A DNA stretch of 64,000 bases from Pontibacter korlensis (GCF_000973725.1 NZ_CP009621.1:3899001-3963000), one strand, 5' to 3'; shown: positions 36,818 through 46,287, counted from the first letter of the stretch. Notes: generated by a model not told the origin, from the sequence alone. A program made the numbers and translations.

Positions 36818-38159
36818 AGATACTAGAGTTTCTTCTCCTAATCAAATTCTCTATCGGTTTCAATGTAACATAGCCATAATATGCAGCCATGATATCATTT
36901 GAAAAGCCAAAGGTCTTGATTTTAGGTATAGAGTAGAAAATGTTCTTCAAACGGTTGAAGGCATTATTGCTTATCCTCTTGTTTATCCAAGATACATAGT
37001 CAGGCTTCACTACCTCTTTCAGAAGTTCTTCACTTAAAGGTTTAAACCGTACTTTTTGCATGCCCTGATAATCTAGCGTATTCTTCTTAGAGAACGAGAG
37101 GTTCAACTCCTCAAGGTTAAGACTGTGCTTTTTGAAAAAATCTCGTTGCCATATTCTGTCCTGCTTTCTATGGGCAGGCAGGTTGAGCATTTGTGTGGCG
37201 ATAGAAATATCAAGAAAAGGTGACCAAGCCTTAAATCCGAGGCTGTTTGGCACCCTAATCAGGTATGAAAGAAGCACCATCTTAAAACGCATTGCCTCTA
37301 CAATCCTAAAATTACTGTCTGTTAAATTTTGTCTCTTTTCCTCAAAGTATGCCTCTTTTAATTTGGCTGTAGTCCTAAAAATACTGGCCTTAGACGTGGC
37401 ACTGACGCCATGAGAATACCCCAGCCACTTTAAGTCATCTGGACTGTTGATAGATGGAATTTTAACATTTCCAGACCATGCATCGCCAATAATGCCGCTT
37501 AGAAGTGGCATTCCTAATTTTGTCCGCTGTAAAATTTTGCTGTAGAACTCAACATGATACATACCATGCGCATGTGTCGATATACCATAAAGCTCATCCC
37601 AGTAATCCAGATACTTATGAAATTCCCCCAGCTCGATTTGCTCCCAATGTGTACCCAGAATGTCGGAAATACATTTTGCCTTAACCACTTCCTCAGAGTC
37701 GCTCTGTCTGCTAGATATGCCATATGTATAAGACCTTATGCGGCTTTTATCCTTCACTAACAGGTTAAGAAGCCTGGAGTCAAAGCCGCCACTGGTGGGA
37801 ATTATGATATTACCTTGCATGGACGAACTCCATAGTTCAACGCTATCATAAAGGTTTCCTATCAGATCTTCCTCCAGACTTTGCATGCCTAAGAGATCTA
37901 GGGAAGGATCTTGTTGCTGCTCTATCACTAGCTTCCCATCCAGGTTTTGAATAGAGGAGTTAGGTAACAAGTATCTCACATGCTTTAAAGGCGTCTGCCC
38001 AAAAACAGAGTAGCCATAATCCAAGTAGTTATTGAGGCCTTCCGGATCGAACTCTAAGTTTTGGATATCGACTACTTCATTAATATTATGGTTTATTTTA
38101 CCCGTAGAAGTATTGTAAAATACAGGATCAGAGCCTAGCCAGTCCGTCTGAAATTTCAT
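36810..38159 (-). CDS. Asparagine-synthase-like enzyme without glutaminase half
   Basis: A 449-residue protein. The ATP-pyrophosphatase P-loop PTSGGFDSRLL (SGGFDS at 123-128) and AWSPFLDISIATQMLNLP are those of asparagine synthases. The N-terminal 75 residues (WLGSDPVFYNTSTGK to LPNSSIQNLDGK) resemble only the tail of the class II glutaminase domain. The Cys2 nucleophile and the first half of that domain are missing, so it cannot hydrolyse glutamine as AsnB does and must use free ammonia, a partner, or another nucleophile. Such proteins in O-antigen loci are thought to amidate or acyl-adenylate sugar acids. A neighbour of capA-like and methyltransferase genes. Confidence 0.82.
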   Translation of the reverse strand: MKFQTDWLGSDPVFYNTSTGKINHNINEVVDIQNLEFDPEGLNNYLDYGYSVFGQTPLKHVRYLLPNSSIQNLDGKLVIEQQQDPSLDLLGMQSLEEDLIGNLYDSVELWSSSMQGNIIIPTSGGFDSRLLNLLVKDKSRIRSYTYGISSRQSDSEEVVKAKCISDILGTHWEQIELGEFHKYLDYWDELYGISTHAHGMYHVEFYSKILQRTKLGMPLLSGIIGDAWSGNVKIPSINSPDDLKWLGYSHGVSATSKASIFRTTAKLKEAYFEEKRQNLTDSNFRIVEAMRFKMVLLSYLIRVPNSLGFKAWSPFLDISIATQMLNLPAHRKQDRIWQRDFFKKHSLNLEELNLSFSKKNTLDYQGMQKVRFKPLSEELLKEVVKPDYVSWINKRISNNAFNRLKNIFYSIPKIKTFGFSNDIMAAYYGYVTLKPIENLIRRRNSSIYG

Positions 38160-38360
38160 TGTTTTATTTAGTGTTAGTCTCTTTGCAATTGGAGAAGGAG
38201 CTTAATATTATGCCGTATCCTTAAAACTATTATGACCTTCTAATTGGAAAGGTATGGATTACTTTTGGGAAAAAACAAGGCGTTTAGGTGCTTTTTATAG
38301 CCTTGTCCAGACCTTACATAGAAGAGCTATTTATACAAAGCATTTTACCTCGTAACAAGA

Positions 38361-39692
38361 TTAACTTCTTGCCCATATAAATGACTTTAGGAGTTGCAGA
38401 GAACTAAACCTAGTAGATCGGAAAAACAGGGGAAAAACTATAGAAGAGCAACCATAGGAGATAACTGTTGCCCAAGCAGCACCCAAACCGCCATATTTAG
38501 GTATAAGCAGGTAATTAAGAGTAATATTGAGTAAAGTGGCCATGGATGTATAAATCAGACCGAATCGTTGTAAGTTCTCAGACACAAGCCAGTAACCACG
38601 TGCAGTTCCTTGAAAGACAAATACTCCAGCCCATACATAAATCATGAGCACATTACCTGCTTGTGCATAGTCATTTCCATACAATAAAATTACAACCCAA
38701 TCACTCAGGAAAGTCATAGGTATGGCGATGGCCAGTGCTATCCAAGTAAGTATGGTATAGAGCCTCTGGAGCCTCATTTGGTAAAGTGATTCATCAACTT
38801 TTTTTGCATTTATGATAGCAGGAAATAAAGAAGAACAAATAATGGTAGGGATGAAGTACCAAATTTCGCTTAACCTAACACCCGCTGAATATAAACCTAC
38901 TTCATGTGTGCCAACCATATTCTTAAGCATGACCTGATCAATGCGCATGTAAATCATGATGGCCAAGCTGCTCAAAATGATGGGCCAGCTATCCTGAAGA
39001 AGTCTGCGAGCTATTGTGCTGTCAAAATGCCGGAGAAACATAGATGCAGCTTTGATCTTTTGCTTCTTTTTGTTCCAAAAGGCTACATAAAGCGAAAGGG
39101 CTAGAGCAATCTGGTCAATTAGCATGATCAACACAAACCAAAAAAGCTCTGCCTCCATTAGAACAAAATATATCTTGAGTAGAGAAGAAACAAATAGTTG
39201 AGACAGTTTACTGATAGATACGTACTTATTTTGAACCCTCGAACGAAAATAAAAGTCAAGCACCTCAAAGCTTTGGAATATGATGCCGCCGGTAACAATC
39301 AGTATAAAAAAGTTTGTGAGTGTCTCACTTGAAGTTGCAAAAGTTATAAAGGCAACAATTACAAGTGTAACTAAAGCCCCAAACATTTTAAGCCAAAAGG
39401 CTGTGCCTAAGTATACATCTTCCTTTTCTGAATTGTTGACAAGCTCCCTGACAAGGATTTCGTCCATACCTATCTTTGCCAATCCCGCAAAGATGGATGT
39501 GAAAGCTATTACATAACTGTAAATGCCGAAATGATTGGGTCCAAGGTAACGAGCTACCCAAAGCCCAACAAAAAAACCCGCCGCCATTCTAAGCATCTGC
39601 TCAGCAAACAGCCATGCAGTATTATGAGCATACTTCTTTATACCTGCACTAATGAGAGGCTTCTTTATTTGGTCTACTATTCTCAACTTCAA
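38361..39692 (-). CDS. Polysaccharide flippase (Wzx-like)
   Basis: A 443-residue MATE-like membrane protein with about twelve hydrophobic segments, starting KKYAHNTAWLFAEQMLRMAAGFFVGLWVARYLGPNHFGIYSY, the typical N-terminus of RfbX/Wzx flippases. Most of the fold can be followed through LLQDSWPIILSSLAIMIYMRIDQVMLKNMVG and VGLYSAGVRLSEIWYFIPT. It carries the undecaprenyl-linked repeat unit across the inner membrane. No ATG is available upstream of residue 33 in this frame because a stop lies three codons before; the TTG at 39692 is the likely start. It is the first gene of the locus, 360 bases from the divergent wzz-like gene. Confidence 0.9.
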   Translation of the reverse strand: MKLRIVDQIKKPLISAGIKKYAHNTAWLFAEQMLRMAAGFFVGLWVARYLGPNHFGIYSYVIAFTSIFAGLAKIGMDEILVRELVNNSEKEDVYLGTAFWLKMFGALVTLVIVAFITFATSSETLTNFFILIVTGGIIFQSFEVLDFYFRSRVQNKYVSISKLSQLFVSSLLKIYFVLMEAELFWFVLIMLIDQIALALSLYVAFWNKKKQKIKAASMFLRHFDSTIARRLLQDSWPIILSSLAIMIYMRIDQVMLKNMVGTHEVGLYSAGVRLSEIWYFIPTIICSSLFPAIINAKKVDESLYQMRLQRLYTILTWIALAIAIPMTFLSDWVVILLYGNDYAQAGNVLMIYVWAGVFVFQGTARGYWLVSENLQRFGLIYTSMATLLNITLNYLLIPKYGGLGAAWATVISYGCSSIVFPLFFRSTRFSSLQLLKSFIWARS

Positions 39693-40052
39693 ATATGTTT
39701 AATCTATTGCGCTCGCTGCACCAGACTATGGATCAATAAGTTTAAAATAGAGGCTGGGCTTAACGATTGTCTATTTAGATGGATAGGAGAAGGACGTAAT
39801 TTTTAACAGATGCAGTATTGGCATTCTGTTATGATGCACTACGATATAATGTATCCATTTCTAGTCATAAAACTATTAATATAAGGCGTATTTTCATGCC
39901 AATATTTCGCGTTAAGTAGGAGCTGCTTCTATACTTTGTCTGTTTAAGTATGGATCTTCATGAAGAGGTAAAATTAGTGATTTTTGCGATACTTGATTAC
40001 TTGATCTCCCTCGTGTGGAAATAACCTTTTATATTTGCCCAAATTATATTTT
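39693..40052. promoter_or_regulatory. Divergent promoter region of the polysaccharide locus
   Basis: 360 AT-rich bases between the start of the wzx-like and the wzz-like gene, without an ORF. TATATTTG at 40030-40037 fits the -7 element TAnnTTTG and lies 15 bases before the wzz-like ATG, but I see no good TTTG at the right distance. The promoter for the long minus-strand unit must lie here too; I could not pick it out by eye. Confidence 0.5.
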
Positions 40053-40952
40053 ATGCCGCACCTTACAGAACAAGAGAAAAAATCTATGCGCAATGCTCCT
40101 GATGAAGTTGACTTGATGGTTATTTTTGGATATTTCAGGTCTTTGGTCAGAGGTCTACAAAATAGGATAGTTTATATAGGTCAAGCTGTCCGCGTTCACT
40201 TTTTAAAGGTGTTGTTTTTTACCCTTATTGGATTAGGTGTTGGATATGGTATCTTTTATACTACCAAGCCATTTTACACCTCCTCCATGACTCTCATGCT
40301 AGCAGACATACGCAATGAGTTTGTTGAAGAGCAACTTAGTAAATTAGGGCAAATGGTTAGTGATGGCAACTTTGAAGCGGTTGCTGATAGACTAGATATT
40401 AGCACTGAGGCAGCCAAGCAAATAAAGGATATGCAGTTCTCTAACCTAGACCAGGACAGGATAAGTGAAGACAGCATTCTTACTGGTTCCCCTTTCAGGA
40501 TAGAGTTGTCACTTTATAATAGCTCCGTTTTTAACTCAATGGAACCAGCCATAGTTAGTTATTTGGAGAACAACAGGTACTTTCTCAAGCAGAAAAGTAT
40601 TCGCCAGCGGAAGGTGCAGGACCTGATAGCTAAACTTAATGAGGAAATAAGCTCTATTGACAGCGTGAAGTCAGCGGCGGTAACACCACGTGGTCCAGTT
40701 AACGGGTTTGTGTATGGTGCGCCCTTGGACCCTACTACGTTATATCGTGAAAGCATCAAGATGTTTGAAGAGCGCGTGAAGTTAGAGGCTGAACTTGAAC
40801 AACTGGATAATATTCAGGTTGTAAGTGGGTTTCTGCCACGATCAAAACCGTCTGGGCCAGACCTGCTAAAGCATCTACTAATTGGGGGTGGTGTGTCTCT
40901 GCTGATTGGTGTTGTGGCAGCTGTATGGTTGGATAATAAGAAACAAAAATAG
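40053..40952 (+). CDS. Wzz-type chain-length determinant protein
   Basis: The ATG at 40053 (MPHLTEQEKKS) gives 299 residues; an in-frame TTG lies six codons up. The first membrane segment is FLKVLFFTLIGLGVGYGIFY (about residues 50-70) and the second LLKHLLIGGGVSLLIGVVAAVWL lies near the C-terminus, with a mainly helical periplasmic domain between. That is the two-segment Wzz architecture; the tyrosine kinase domain of capsule-type Wzc proteins is missing. It should set the modal length of the polysaccharide made by the divergent locus. It has its own promoter and a strong terminator. Confidence 0.85.
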   Translation: MPHLTEQEKKSMRNAPDEVDLMVIFGYFRSLVRGLQNRIVYIGQAVRVHFLKVLFFTLIGLGVGYGIFYTTKPFYTSSMTLMLADIRNEFVEEQLSKLGQMVSDGNFEAVADRLDISTEAAKQIKDMQFSNLDQDRISEDSILTGSPFRIELSLYNSSVFNSMEPAIVSYLENNRYFLKQKSIRQRKVQDLIAKLNEEISSIDSVKSAAVTPRGPVNGFVYGAPLDPTTLYRESIKMFEERVKLEAELEQLDNIQVVSGFLPRSKPSGPDLLKHLLIGGGVSLLIGVVAAVWLDNKKQK

Positions 40953-40981
40953 ATTTACCTCAAGTTTCAATTACGTAAAGC

Positions 40982-41020
40982 AAAAAAGCCACCGCTAAAA
41001 TCATTAACGGTGGCTTTTTT
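40982..41020. terminator. Bidirectional terminator after wzz-like gene
   Basis: A 13-bp perfect stem, A6 and T6 ends, between the convergent wzz-like gene and the GNAT-nitrilase gene. Confidence 0.92.
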
Positions 41021-41033
41021 ATTTGTTAGTTAT

Positions 41034-42584
41034 CTACTCATCCTTCCTAGTCACCCAACTCAAGTTATAAAGATCCTTTCTTCGGTCCTTGAGGTTTCTC
41101 ACACTACCGGCTGTGTTCAGGTCCTTAAGCAGGTCTAGGTCCAGGTCGGCTATGAGTGTCATCTCCGTGTTAGGGGTAGCTTCGGCAATCACAGCGTCAT
41201 GCGGGAAAGCGAAGTCAGAAGGGGAGAAGACAGCAGACTGAGAGTACTGGATGTCCATGTTCTCTACCTTTGGCAGGTTACCCACACTTCCAGTAATAGC
41301 TACATAGCACTCATTCTCGATAGCTCGTGCCTGAGAGCACAGACGAACACGCAGGTAAGCATTCTTCGTATCTGTCCAGAACGGCACGAAGAGAATCTTC
41401 ATATCCATATCTGAGAGCATACGGGCTAGCTCCGGGAACTCCACGTCGTAGCAGATCAGGATGCCGATCTTGCCAATATCTGTATCGAAAATCTTGAGTT
41501 TGTGGCCTCCACGCATACCCCAGTAATGTGATTCATCTGGTGTCACGTGCAGCTTATACTGCGCATCGTAAGTACCATCACGACGACACAAGTAACTTAC
41601 GTTGTATAGTTTGTTGTCGTAGTACTCTGGCATACTACCGGCAATGATGTTGATGTTGTATGAGAGGGCCAGGTGAATCATGCGCTCACGAATCTCCTCA
41701 GAATACTCAGCCATAGTTCTAATAGCCTCAGAAGGGGTATCTTGGCTAGAAAGTGCCATCAGGGGAGCATTAAAGAACTCTGGGAACATCACTATATCCG
41801 ACTTATAGGAGCTCACCGTGTCTACAAAGAACTCAACCTGCTGCATAAAATCATCCAGGTCTTTCACGGCACGCATCTGCCACTGCACAATACCAATACG
41901 TACTACCGTTTTCTTACCACCTATCAGCTTTTCCTTCTCCTCATAATAGACGTTAATCCACTCCAAGAGAGTCGCATAGGCTCTGGAGTCTTTATCATCG
42001 GGCAGGTAGCCCTTAAGGATACGACGGACGTGGAAGCCGTTACTCAGCTGGAAGGAGAGTACCGGGTCAGACAGCTCCTTGTTACGCACCATTTCTATGT
42101 ACTTGGCAGGAGTTAGCTTATTAGCGTAATCCTTGTATCCTGGTATGCGACCACCAGCTATAATGCCACGCAGGTTCAGTTTTTCACAAATCTCCTTCCT
42201 GGCATCGTAAAGGCGACGTCCTAATCGTAGATTGCGGTATTCAGGGTGCACGAAAACGTCAATGCCGTAAAGGGTATCTCCTTCAGGATCATGTGTTTTG
42301 AAGGAGCCTTTGTCTATTATCTGATCATAAGTATGCTTGTCGCCATACTCATCATAATCTACGATAAGGCTTAGTGCAGCAGCAACTACTTTGCCATTAT
42401 CTTCAATACAAATCTGCCCGTCAGGAAATTTTTTTAGCAGGTTAGAAAACTCCTTGCGAGTCCAGGCGCCGTCTATGCTAGAGTACACCATTTCCATGAT
42501 GGCTTTTACCTCTTTATAGTCTTTCAGCTCTAGCTGGCGCAGCAATAATCTATGTTCAAAACTAGTTTCTTCTCTTTCACTCAT
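41034..42584 (-). CDS. GNAT acetyltransferase / carbon-nitrogen hydrolase fusion
   Basis: A 516-residue fusion. Residues 10-200 are a GNAT domain with VFVHPEYRNLRLGRRLYDARKEIC as the acetyl-CoA loop. Residues 228-510 are a nitrilase-superfamily domain with the full triad: Glu269 in VMFPEFFNAP, Lys344 in YKLHVTPDE, Cys378 in ILICYDVEFPE. Such two-domain proteins are widespread in Bacteroidota and related bacteria. An amide hydrolase paired with an acetyl transferase might act on an acylated amine or peptide, but the substrate is unknown. It is transcribed alone, convergent with wzz and upstream of the scoAB unit's terminator. Confidence 0.9.
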   Translation of the reverse strand: MSEREETSFEHRLLLRQLELKDYKEVKAIMEMVYSSIDGAWTRKEFSNLLKKFPDGQICIEDNGKVVAAALSLIVDYDEYGDKHTYDQIIDKGSFKTHDPEGDTLYGIDVFVHPEYRNLRLGRRLYDARKEICEKLNLRGIIAGGRIPGYKDYANKLTPAKYIEMVRNKELSDPVLSFQLSNGFHVRRILKGYLPDDKDSRAYATLLEWINVYYEEKEKLIGGKKTVVRIGIVQWQMRAVKDLDDFMQQVEFFVDTVSSYKSDIVMFPEFFNAPLMALSSQDTPSEAIRTMAEYSEEIRERMIHLALSYNINIIAGSMPEYYDNKLYNVSYLCRRDGTYDAQYKLHVTPDESHYWGMRGGHKLKIFDTDIGKIGILICYDVEFPELARMLSDMDMKILFVPFWTDTKNAYLRVRLCSQARAIENECYVAITGSVGNLPKVENMDIQYSQSAVFSPSDFAFPHDAVIAEATPNTEMTLIADLDLDLLKDLNTAGSVRNLKDRRKDLYNLSWVTRKDE

Positions 42585-42700
42585 TATGTGTAGGTAATAT
42601 GTATGCTTTTAGAAGTATACGTAGGTATAGTGCTGTTTTGATATAGTATACCCACAGCACAAGATAATGCAATTTAGTCTGCTGCAAAATTAATGAAAAA

Positions 42701-42723
42701 AAGCGCAGCCATAAAGCGCGCTT
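42701..42723 (-). terminator. Probable terminator of scoAB
   Basis: A short six-base-pair stem (AAGCGC with GCGCTT) followed on the minus strand by seven T residues, 29 bases after the scoB stop codon. Confidence 0.5.
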
Positions 42724-42751
42724 CTAAGATCTACAGGTTATCCAGAACTCT

Positions 42752-43408
42752 TTATACTTGTATTTCTGGTACGTCTCCTTCTACAATCAGCTTGCCTGCA
42801 GTGGCAGCTTTTATGTCCTCTACACTCACACCTGGTGCACGCTCCAATAACTTGAAGCCACCTTCCACGATTTCCAATACTGCGAGATCAGTAACAATTT
42901 TCTTTACACACTTTACACCTGTAATAGGAAGAGTACACTCTGGTAGTAGCTTGGATGAGCCGTCACGGGCTGTGTGCTGCATGGCTACTATGATATTTTT
43001 GGCTGAGGCCACAAGGTCCATAGCCCCGCCCATACCTTTTACCATCTTGCCAGGTATTTTCCAGTTGGCGATGTCACCATTTTCAGAGACTTCCATTGCA
43101 CCTAGTATGGTCAGGTCTACGTGCTCACCCCTAATCATGGCAAAGCTTTCGGCGGAGCTGAAAATAGAAGAACCAGGAAGTGTGGTAATTGTTTGCTTGC
43201 CTGCATTTATCAAGTCAGCATCTACCAGATCCTCAGTAGGGAAGGGGCCCATGCCCAACAAACCATTTTCTGACTGAAGGACAACCTCTATACCAGCCGG
43301 GATATAGTTTGACACCAGCGTAGGAATACCAATGCCCAAATTAACGTACATGCCGTTTTTAACTTCTTTTGCGATACGTTTCGCTATTCCGTGTTTATCT
43401 AAAGCCAT
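42752..43408 (-). CDS. scoB: 3-oxoacid CoA-transferase, subunit B
   Basis: A 218-residue subunit. Glu47 in [16 protein letters not shown] is the catalytic glutamate that takes CoA from the donor. [52 protein letters not shown] and [21 protein letters not shown] are the family blocks. It moves CoA from succinyl-CoA to acetoacetate or another 3-oxoacid. It is downstream of subunit A by 11 bases. The likely role is ketone-body or short-chain 3-oxoacid use. Confidence 0.92.
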   Translation of the reverse strand: MALDKHGIAKRIAKEVKNGMYVNLGIGIPTLVSNYIPAGIEVVLQSENGLLGMGPFPTEDLVDADLINAGKQTITTLPGSSIFSSAESFAMIRGEHVDLTILGAMEVSENGDIANWKIPGKMVKGMGGAMDLVASAKNIIVAMQHTARDGSSKLLPECTLPITGVKCVKKIVTDLAVLEIVEGGFKLLERAPGVSVEDIKAATAGKLIVEGDVPEIQV

Positions 43409-43419
43409 ATTGGATAAAG

Positions 43420-44118
43420 TTAAGCTGTTCTAACTGTACGCTGTTCAATACGTTTCTCATAATTCTCGCCCTGGAAGATGCGCTGCACATAAATACCTGG
43501 CGTATGGATCATGTTTGGATCCAGCTCTCCTGCAGGAACAAGTTCTTCCACTTCTGCCACTGTTATCTTCCCTGCCGCTGCCATCATCGGGTTAAAGTTG
43601 CGTGCTGTGCCTTTGTAGATGAGATTGCCGGCAGTGTCTCCTTTCCATGCCTTCACAAATGAAAAATCTGCCTTCAGCCATGTCTCCATCAGGTACATTT
43701 TACCGTTGAACTCACGACTTTCTTTGCCTTCACCCACTTCGGTACCATATCCGGCAGGTGTAAAGAAGGCGGGGATACCTGCTCCACCGGCGCGTATTCT
43801 TTCAGCCAATGTGCCCTGAGGAATCAACTCAACTTCCAGTTCACCACTTAATAGTTGACGTTCAAATTCAGCATTCTCACCTACATAGCTGGAGATCATT
43901 TTCTTTACCTGGTGCTTCTGTAGCAGCAGGCCTATTCCAAAATCGTCCACACCGGCGTTGTTAGAAATACAAGTCAGGTCTTTTACACCAAGACGGAGAA
44001 GCTCCGAAATTGCGTTCTCCGGAATGCCGCACAATCCAAAACCACCAAGCATCAGGGTCATACCATCCTGCACGCCATGGAGTGCTTCTTGTGCGTTTTT
44101 AACAGCTTTATTTATCAT
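43420..44118 (-). CDS. scoA: 3-oxoacid CoA-transferase, subunit A
   Basis: A 232-residue alpha subunit. [23 protein letters not shown] is the CoA-binding loop region (GGFGLCG), [16 protein letters not shown] and [26 protein letters not shown] follow, and [24 protein letters not shown] closes the typical block. It pairs with the B subunit to make the heterodimeric or heterotetrameric enzyme. The 11-base gap to scoB shows a bicistron. The upstream 126 bases to the DUF389 gene hold its promoter. Confidence 0.92.
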   Translation of the reverse strand: MINKAVKNAQEALHGVQDGMTLMLGGFGLCGIPENAISELLRLGVKDLTCISNNAGVDDFGIGLLLQKHQVKKMISSYVGENAEFERQLLSGELEVELIPQGTLAERIRAGGAGIPAFFTPAGYGTEVGEGKESREFNGKMYLMETWLKADFSFVKAWKGDTAGNLIYKGTARNFNPMMAAAGKITVAEVEELVPAGELDPNMIHTPGIYVQRIFQGENYEKRIEQRTVRTA

Positions 44119-44244
44119 AGTTTTTAACCAGTAGTTGTCAAAAGTAATTTATATAGAAAAAGAGGCATATCTAAATATACCTTTTCGTTTTTTGAGCCTA
44201 TATGGTTTTACTTCTGTTAAGGTTTATGCTGTCGTTCAGTCTTT

Positions 44245-46122
44245 TTACCTTTCCATACTTACCGTAATTTCTAACTGCACCTCTCTGCCAACTTTAGAGG
44301 AAATAGACTCCTTCACCTTCTCCAGGTCTGCCTCGTTGATAGCATTAGGGGATACCAGCCGTACGTTTAGTAACATGGGATTGCCTCCACGGACTACAGA
44401 CACCTCCCGAACCGTAATGTCTTCTACTTTATGGTTATTCAAAGAACGCATCACGTTGTTTTCGCGCACCATTTTAAAGAAGCCAAAGCCAAGCGGAAAA
44501 CTTATCATGATTACTACAAACAGTGAGATGATGAGTCCTTTTCGGGCCAGATGAAAGGGGCTGAAGCCAAGAATCATAAAGGTGCAGGAGCCAGCAAGTA
44601 TAATGCCTGTAAGGTTGGTCGTAAAGAGTAAAAGTGCGCCTGAGAAGACCTCCCACTCTCCCCAGCCAATACCAATACCGGAAACCGATAAAGGAGGCAC
44701 AAGAGCCACGGCTATAGCCACACCTGCTAAGGTTTTAGCCACTTCTTTACGGGCATGTGCATAGGCACCTGCAACCCCGGAGAAGATTGCAACACCCAGG
44801 TCAAGTAAGTTTGGCCTGATTCGGGAGATGATTTCCGAATTCATAGTTTGCAGCGGCATTATCAATGTAAGAAATATGGCCGCCAGGTAGCTGAGTAAAA
44901 GGCCCAAGCCTATGGTTTTAGCACTTCCATAGATTAGCTTTCGCTCTTGCCGCAGTACACCCATAGACATGGATATGATAGGAGCCATCAGTGGGGCTAA
45001 AATCATTGCACCTATGATAACAGGGGAAGAGTTTGAAAACAAGCCTAATGTTGCCAGCATTGTTGACAATACCATCAGGGTAAGGAAGGGGCTGGTTGCT
45101 CTGGCGTTTTCTCTTAGAGTAATGAACAGGTCCCTAAATTCATCGGTGGAGGCGTGATAAACCCATGGGAGAGGTTTTGCCACTAACTCCTGAAGGTAAG
45201 CTTCTCCTTTTGGTAGTCTGTTTACTCGGAACACTTCTGTAGGCTCACCTGCCTGCGCTTCAACCAGCAAGTGTCGACCCGGAATGATGTTAAAGGCATC
45301 CTCTAGTACAAGTAACTCTATTCCTTTCGCACACATCAAATAGTTGTCCTGTGCATAGTCAATAGGCGCTGCACTTTCAATAGTCATGGCCTTGGCTTTT
45401 ATGTGACCAATGAAGGAGGGCAGCTTTGAAGCTTTATCATTATCGAAAACTGACTTTATGTAGAACCTGACTAGTTGGGGCATACTTTTGGGTGCCAAAA
45501 TCAAGCTATGCATGCGGCCATCATTGATATAGGAATCTTTAAGCAGTTGCCTCGATAACAAGTTGCTCTTACCATGTAGTACAGCAATAATGCCTAATGC
45601 TGCCGTCTTTAGTTGGGGTTTATTATCAGCAGTTATGCTGAAGGCCTGAGGTATATACTTTTGCTGCTTTTTAAACAGTCTGCTAATTTTCTCCAGAGCC
45701 GATACCAAAGAATTCTGTGCCACACTTCCTGAAATCAGGCTCAGGCTATCACCAATAACAACTTTATTGAAAACAGGTCTGCCATTACAAATGAGCAAGT
45801 CGGCTTTTATACTTTTTTCAGCGTTTTCAATATCTTCTATTGCCTGCACAAGGTTTGCAGCAATGCCGAATCCCTGTCTAGCCTCTTTCATCAAAGGGTG
45901 AGGGAGCAGGCTTATAGTACAGTTCTTATCAGCAGCCAACATCACTATTTCGGATAGCATTTCGTCACTCAGATAAGTGATAAAGCTGCAGTCCGGAACT
46001 ATAGTTTTCTTGCTAAGTGAGTAAGCTACTGGCTCAATTGTAAGGTGTCTGAAAGCTGGAAGTATCTTCTCATGCACCGTTTGCTCTTCCAACGGGTCAT
46101 AGATAAGTGTAAGTGTATTCAT
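44245..46122 (-). CDS. DUF389 membrane protein with lipid-kinase-like N-terminus
   Basis: A 625-residue protein. Residues 330-540 form the DUF389 (TIGR00341-like) membrane domain, with FLTLMVLSTMLATLGLFSNSSPVIIGAMILAPLMAPI as its hallmark, and AGVAIAVALVPPLSVSGIGIGWG near residue 460. The first 320 residues recall the order of a diacylglycerol-kinase fold: ISLLPHPLMKEARQGFGI, AIEDIENAEKSIKADLL and ICNGRPVFNKVVIGD sit where GTGNDFA, the helix and the following strands would, but GGDGT and GTGNDF are both absent. A loss of catalysis is inferred. A C-terminal cytoplasmic domain (555-625) follows. Function unknown; transcribed alone. Confidence 0.8.
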   Translation of the reverse strand: MNTLTLIYDPLEEQTVHEKILPAFRHLTIEPVAYSLSKKTIVPDCSFITYLSDEMLSEIVMLAADKNCTISLLPHPLMKEARQGFGIAANLVQAIEDIENAEKSIKADLLICNGRPVFNKVVIGDSLSLISGSVAQNSLVSALEKISRLFKKQQKYIPQAFSITADNKPQLKTAALGIIAVLHGKSNLLSRQLLKDSYINDGRMHSLILAPKSMPQLVRFYIKSVFDNDKASKLPSFIGHIKAKAMTIESAAPIDYAQDNYLMCAKGIELLVLEDAFNIIPGRHLLVEAQAGEPTEVFRVNRLPKGEAYLQELVAKPLPWVYHASTDEFRDLFITLRENARATSPFLTLMVLSTMLATLGLFSNSSPVIIGAMILAPLMAPIISMSMGVLRQERKLIYGSAKTIGLGLLLSYLAAIFLTLIMPLQTMNSEIISRIRPNLLDLGVAIFSGVAGAYAHARKEVAKTLAGVAIAVALVPPLSVSGIGIGWGEWEVFSGALLLFTTNLTGIILAGSCTFMILGFSPFHLARKGLIISLFVVIMISFPLGFGFFKMVRENNVMRSLNNHKVEDITVREVSVVRGGNPMLLNVRLVSPNAINEADLEKVKESISSKVGREVQLEITVSMER

Positions 46123-46287
46123 GCAATACTAGCAGAAGTAATGGTCTTTTTTGTTTGCTGCTGGTGTAGAAGCTGTGCCGCTTCTAAATGCCTGTTATGA
46201 CTAACGGCTTAAGCTCAACAAAACATACTATACGTTAGGTTGTGCTTCAGTAGCCACATTGTAGAACCTTTTATTCTGCCAGAAACA

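Noticed and set aside
42693-43277. A 194-codon plus-strand frame opposite scoB
   Set aside because: The minus strand encodes a full CoA-transferase subunit with its catalytic glutamate; the opposite frame is a codon-structure shadow without any motif.
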